From NCBI GenBank assembly GCA_037074765.1, contig JBAMDO010000226.1:1-64000 (forward strand): a stretch of 64,000 nucleotides of DNA, read 5' to 3'. Every line of letters starts with the position of its first letter. Positions within the stretch are counted from its first letter, which is position 1. Below the pieces are notes generated by a model. The model searched no databases and had not been told where the DNA came from. It saw nothing but the letters and a program-made list of their open reading frames with translations. Positions 60,600-64,000 of this stretch are shown here, one piece after another. A program made the translations under genes and the position numbers. The stretch comes from Mansonella perstans (Eukaryota; Nematoda; Chromadorea; Rhabditida; Onchocercidae).

Positions 60600-63500
60600 T
60601 CAAGGAAATGAAAAAGTTTGCAGTGGATCTTCCATTTTCTTTTGGTATTTGATTTGTTGCACAGTTGGGCGCATTTGCTTTTTGCGTTTTCGTCTTCCTT
60701 TCTTTGTTTCGAGTTCACTTCGGTAATTTATTCCTCGTAACGACGGTGGAACTGCAAAACAAAAGTCTGCGTTCAAAATTTTTTGGGCTTCGAGAATTTC
60801 CGCCGTAAGGTGAAAACTTGAGCCTCGTTTCATAGTTAATAAACAAAATAACAAATACCCATATAATCCGGAACATCGGCAATAGCAGGACTGTGAAGGT
60901 TCACAGTGAACAACTTCTTATCATGTTCCAAAGCTGCTCTTTCCCGAGGGTTCTTAGTAAAATAAGCTTCTAGTCGTTTCGAATGCAATACCTCCGCTCG
61001 TATTTCCGCTAACCTAGCTTCTCTGACTGCAGTCTTAGTACAAGCTGCGAGTACTTCCTATAAACACTTCTTGTTATTCACTATCAAACTACGTATCGCA
61101 TCAAAACGTGCTTGAATTCCTGCACTGCAATGAATATAGCAATCTTGCAAAACTTTCATTAATGCAGTGCTGAAAATTTCTAATTAAAAAAAATCCCAAG
61201 TATTTCTCATCATGAAAAAAGTAAAACATACTCGAGCTCTTAAAACGAATGATTCCAGCTCTCTGATCCTAACTTCATAAGGAGTGATTGCACAATGTCC
61301 TAATTGTGCATTAACTTCTTCTTGAACTTCTTCCAAAAATGGCTTTTCTTTAAGTGAAACAAAAGATAAAGCGTTGCCTTTGTTCCAGCCTCTAGCAGTT
61401 CTCAAAAATAACAAATTAACACCTAAACAGTGGAAGGAAAATTTTCTAACAGGCAAAAATCCTAGGAAATAAAAAATCTTAAATATGTTTTAAAGCTTGG
61501 AATTAATGTTTTTCTTATATTACCTGCCCACACGATGTATATAGGAGTTAACTGACGTAGGAAAATCGAAATTAATGACATTTGCAACATGATGGAAATC
61601 AATGCCGCGTGAAACTCCTGATTCTTTGTCGATATACTTCCGTTTCTTCCTCGACACTTTTTTTTTCTTTGATATCTAAAAATAAAATAGTGACTAGGTA
61701 TTCACATATGAAATATGAAGAACCAGATAAAACTGCAAAACTTGTACTATTTCAAATAATAAAACACAGAACTCATACATCCTCATCATCAGCATCTTCC
61801 ATCATTGCTTGTGATTCGCCGGATACATCATTTATATCAGAGGCAATGACGTAGGAATATCGTCCTTCATTAAACTGCTCCACTACATGACAACGACTAT
61901 TAACTGGCATTTGGGCATTCAAAATGCAGGATCGAATATTGAATGCTTGCAAAAAAAGTCCAAGTCTACAAAAAACATCAAGTCGCGAGGTTAAAAACGA
62001 TATGAAAGTAAAAATCAGTTGATGGTATAAACCCACTTTCTTGACAACTTAAAAAAAAAAACTAAACAACAGAAGCAAATTATTCTTAGGCACATCAGTA
62101 CTTCAGATCAATTACGCTCGAATTATTACGCAGTTGTTAAAAAGACGAAACAAGATGTTAATCATCATATTTGATTATATGTTTACGTCTACCTGGTCAA
62201 TAATCATTCGATGCAATAGTCTCAAAAGCATATTGAAGCGCTCAGTAATAAAAAAATTCCATTAACATAAATCAAGATCAATAACTCACTGATAACAACG
62301 ATCAGTGTCTCTGACAAAGATGATCGATTTACCAAGAATCAATTTCAACTTCAACAGTGCCAAAAAGATAGCAAATCGTTCCTCGTCATTTTGACAAGAA
62401 ATATGATACTGTGAAAGCTGGTCGCCACTCGGTAACTGCCCCTCCTAAAGATCATTTGTTGAAGAAAAACTAATTTACAAATACATAAATTCAGGGAGTC
62501 TTGAAACTGAATCATAGATCAAAAACTTGCCTTCAATTTCATTAAAATAATCGGACCAGTTATGTATAGCTCTTTAAGTGCTTCAACTTTTTCAGTCATT
62601 GTTGCTGAAGTGAATATTGTTTGATGGTGAGTAGGAAGAAAATTTTTTATCAGTCTGAAAAATACCAAAAATAAAATTCCATACTATTAAGAAAATAATT
62701 TAGCAAAATCAGCTTTTGACAATAACAAAGCAACACCTCATTTCTTCAGCATATCCAAAAGACAACAACAAATCAGCTTCGTCCAGGACAACGTGCTTAA
62801 CTGATTCGCATACTTTTCCAAACTTCCTTAGAGCGTGTAGAAATCGACTAGGAGTAGAAACAATAAAATCGGGTTTCTTCTAAAAAGTTAATATAAATAA
62901 AATCTTCTGAAAACGGTATCAACGATATATAATCAAAAAAATTTCCAGCTAACCGAAATCCAATCGTCATCAGTATTTACATTCAGCTCCGCGAAATTCA
63001 GTGATATCAAAAATGGGAACTTCTCTGTTATTCTGCACAGCAATGAATATGTCTGAAATAAACAGAATGCAAGCTAAAGTGAACGGGAATGAAACTGAAT
63101 CAAAGTTGAACTGAAATTATTATCTAAATTAAGCATTATAAATAGTAAATGGAAAAAGAATAATACAAGAACAAACAAAATAAATACTTACTTGTTTTGC
63201 TAGCTCTTTTGAAGGGACAATAAAAACCGCAAACGGACCAGCATCTCCGTTACTTGAAGACTTCTAAGATATAAATTATTGAAAAATGTTTCACTTAAAA
63301 ATTCTAGAATTCCAAAGTAAAAAAAAAATTGTTGAAAAGATGTCTTTATTTGTTTCAATTTCGCTTTATGCTATAAGTATTAATATTTTGTATTAAAAAA
63401 CGATGAAAAATGCATAGAACAACATAATTACCGTCACCCCAACTCGAGAAACAGTGAAAAGAGTCCATATCATTATCTTTAAATAAATTTCAAGACTTAT

Positions 63501-63979
63501 ATCGATTCTCACGACAAGAAAAAGATGAAAGACTAACAGATTTCAGTTGCAAAATCCTTTGTACAATAGGAAGCATAAATGCAGCCGTTTTGCCACTACC
63601 CGTCCGTGCACGCGCAAGAACATTCTTATTTTCAAAAACAGCTGGAATCATTCGGCTCTGAATCAGTGTCGGGCGCTCCCATCCGAGCTCACCAATAACC
63701 TGCATAAATTCAAGCAATCCTATTATTTAAGAATAATGCAGAACCAAAAAACACCGCTACTAACAAAACACAAAAAATACTTACAAAAATCATCCATTTT
63801 TTTTAGCCCTACGAAAAATTTTTTTTCCGTCATTTTTTCTTCTCTCTCACTCTTTTTCCACTTTTGTTCAGTTTCCATTATCTAAAAATTTTTTCTTTAA
63901 GGACTATCATTGTGCAGACTGTGAACAAAAAACTTACTTTTAACAACTGTTCATCCAGTCCAAAAGCCTCGAAAGTCAT
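60600..63979 (-). CDS. DEAD-box RNA helicase DDX56 (Dbp9 type), nucleolar
   Basis: Minus-strand spliced gene, stop 60600-60602; the likely start ATG 63977-63979 lies 21 bases from the window edge, and the frame stays open upstream. DDX56/Dbp9 acts in assembly of the 60S ribosomal subunit. Helicase motifs in order: [14 protein letters not shown] motif [14 protein letters not shown] (about 63670), Walker [15 protein letters not shown] (about 63600), motif Ia SKELAKQ (about 63200), [18 protein letters not shown] (about 62860), DEAD box [18 protein letters not shown] (about 62790), SAT in [16 protein letters not shown] (about 62600), [20 protein letters not shown] (about 61910), [19 protein letters not shown] (about 61600) and [13 protein letters not shown]. 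The C-terminal [32 protein letters not shown] and KKGRRKRKK are typical of this subfamily. A Lys/Arg-rich insert sits just before motif V, as in other DDX56 proteins. Confidence 0.95.
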
Positions 63980-64000
63980 TGTTCCTTCCAAATTTGCTGC

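Noticed and set aside
1..64000. tRNA, SL RNA, CRISPR array, transposon or Wolbachia-derived insertion
   Set aside because: I scanned by eye for B-box-like motifs, the filarial spliced-leader sequence, regular spaced repeats, terminal inverted repeats and bacterial-style genes and found none convincing. Short RNA genes could still be missed without a covariance-model search.

Overview
The window is eukaryotic nuclear DNA from a nematode, most likely a spirurid/filarial (clade III) worm. This rests on strong AT-richness, many short exons split by introns of roughly 60-400 bp, TTTCAG-type 3' splice sites, close head-to-tail genes on one strand, and products whose best-known relatives carry C. 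elegans names (RME-6, PAA-1, NUO-1). The species cannot be fixed from the sequence. All genes were read by hand from spliced frames, so exon edges are approximate unless stated. No tRNA, rRNA, SL RNA, transposon, CRISPR array or bacterial (for example Wolbachia) insertion was recognised.

Layout, left to right: (1) a 79-bp tandem repeat at the left edge (1-211); (2) a plus-strand ubiquitin-like/AN1 zinc-finger gene (ZFAND4 type, 470-3905); (3) a minus-strand trio read from right to left: NUDCD1 (13513-9578), nuclear RNase P subunit RPP30 (8980-7120) and a mitochondrial RNase P subunit 1/TRMT10C-like methyltransferase (6656-4130); (4) a gene-poor stretch of about 7.5 kb (13.5-21 kb) with a hexamer microsatellite; (5) a plus-strand, low-complexity gene I cannot name (21030-31315) with a 6-kb intron; (6) a perfect-length 264-bp tandem duplication (31892-32419) at the convergent 3' ends; (7) a minus-strand trio read right to left: NDUFV1 (48314-45129), the Rab5 GEF rme-6/GAPVD1 (44603-34567) and a TADA1-like SAGA gene (33658-32385); (8) a divergent promoter region and the plus-strand PP2A scaffold gene paa-1 (49151-53327); (9) a minus-strand Tyr/Ser/Arg-rich protein of unknown function (55784-54217); (10) a minus-strand pair, DDX56 (63979-60600) and CDK7 (59897-57396).

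Most genes are housekeeping: RNA processing (RPP30, TRMT10C, DDX56), transcription (CDK7, TADA1-like), respiration (NDUFV1), endocytosis (RME-6) and signalling (PP2A A subunit). The same-strand sets have gaps of about 0.5-0.9 kb and could be trans-spliced operons, which is inference only. The most striking arrangement is the pairing of a nuclear RNase P protein gene with a mitochondrial RNase P protein gene. The most obscure parts are the 21-31 kb gene, the 54.2-55.8 kb gene and the 264-bp duplication.
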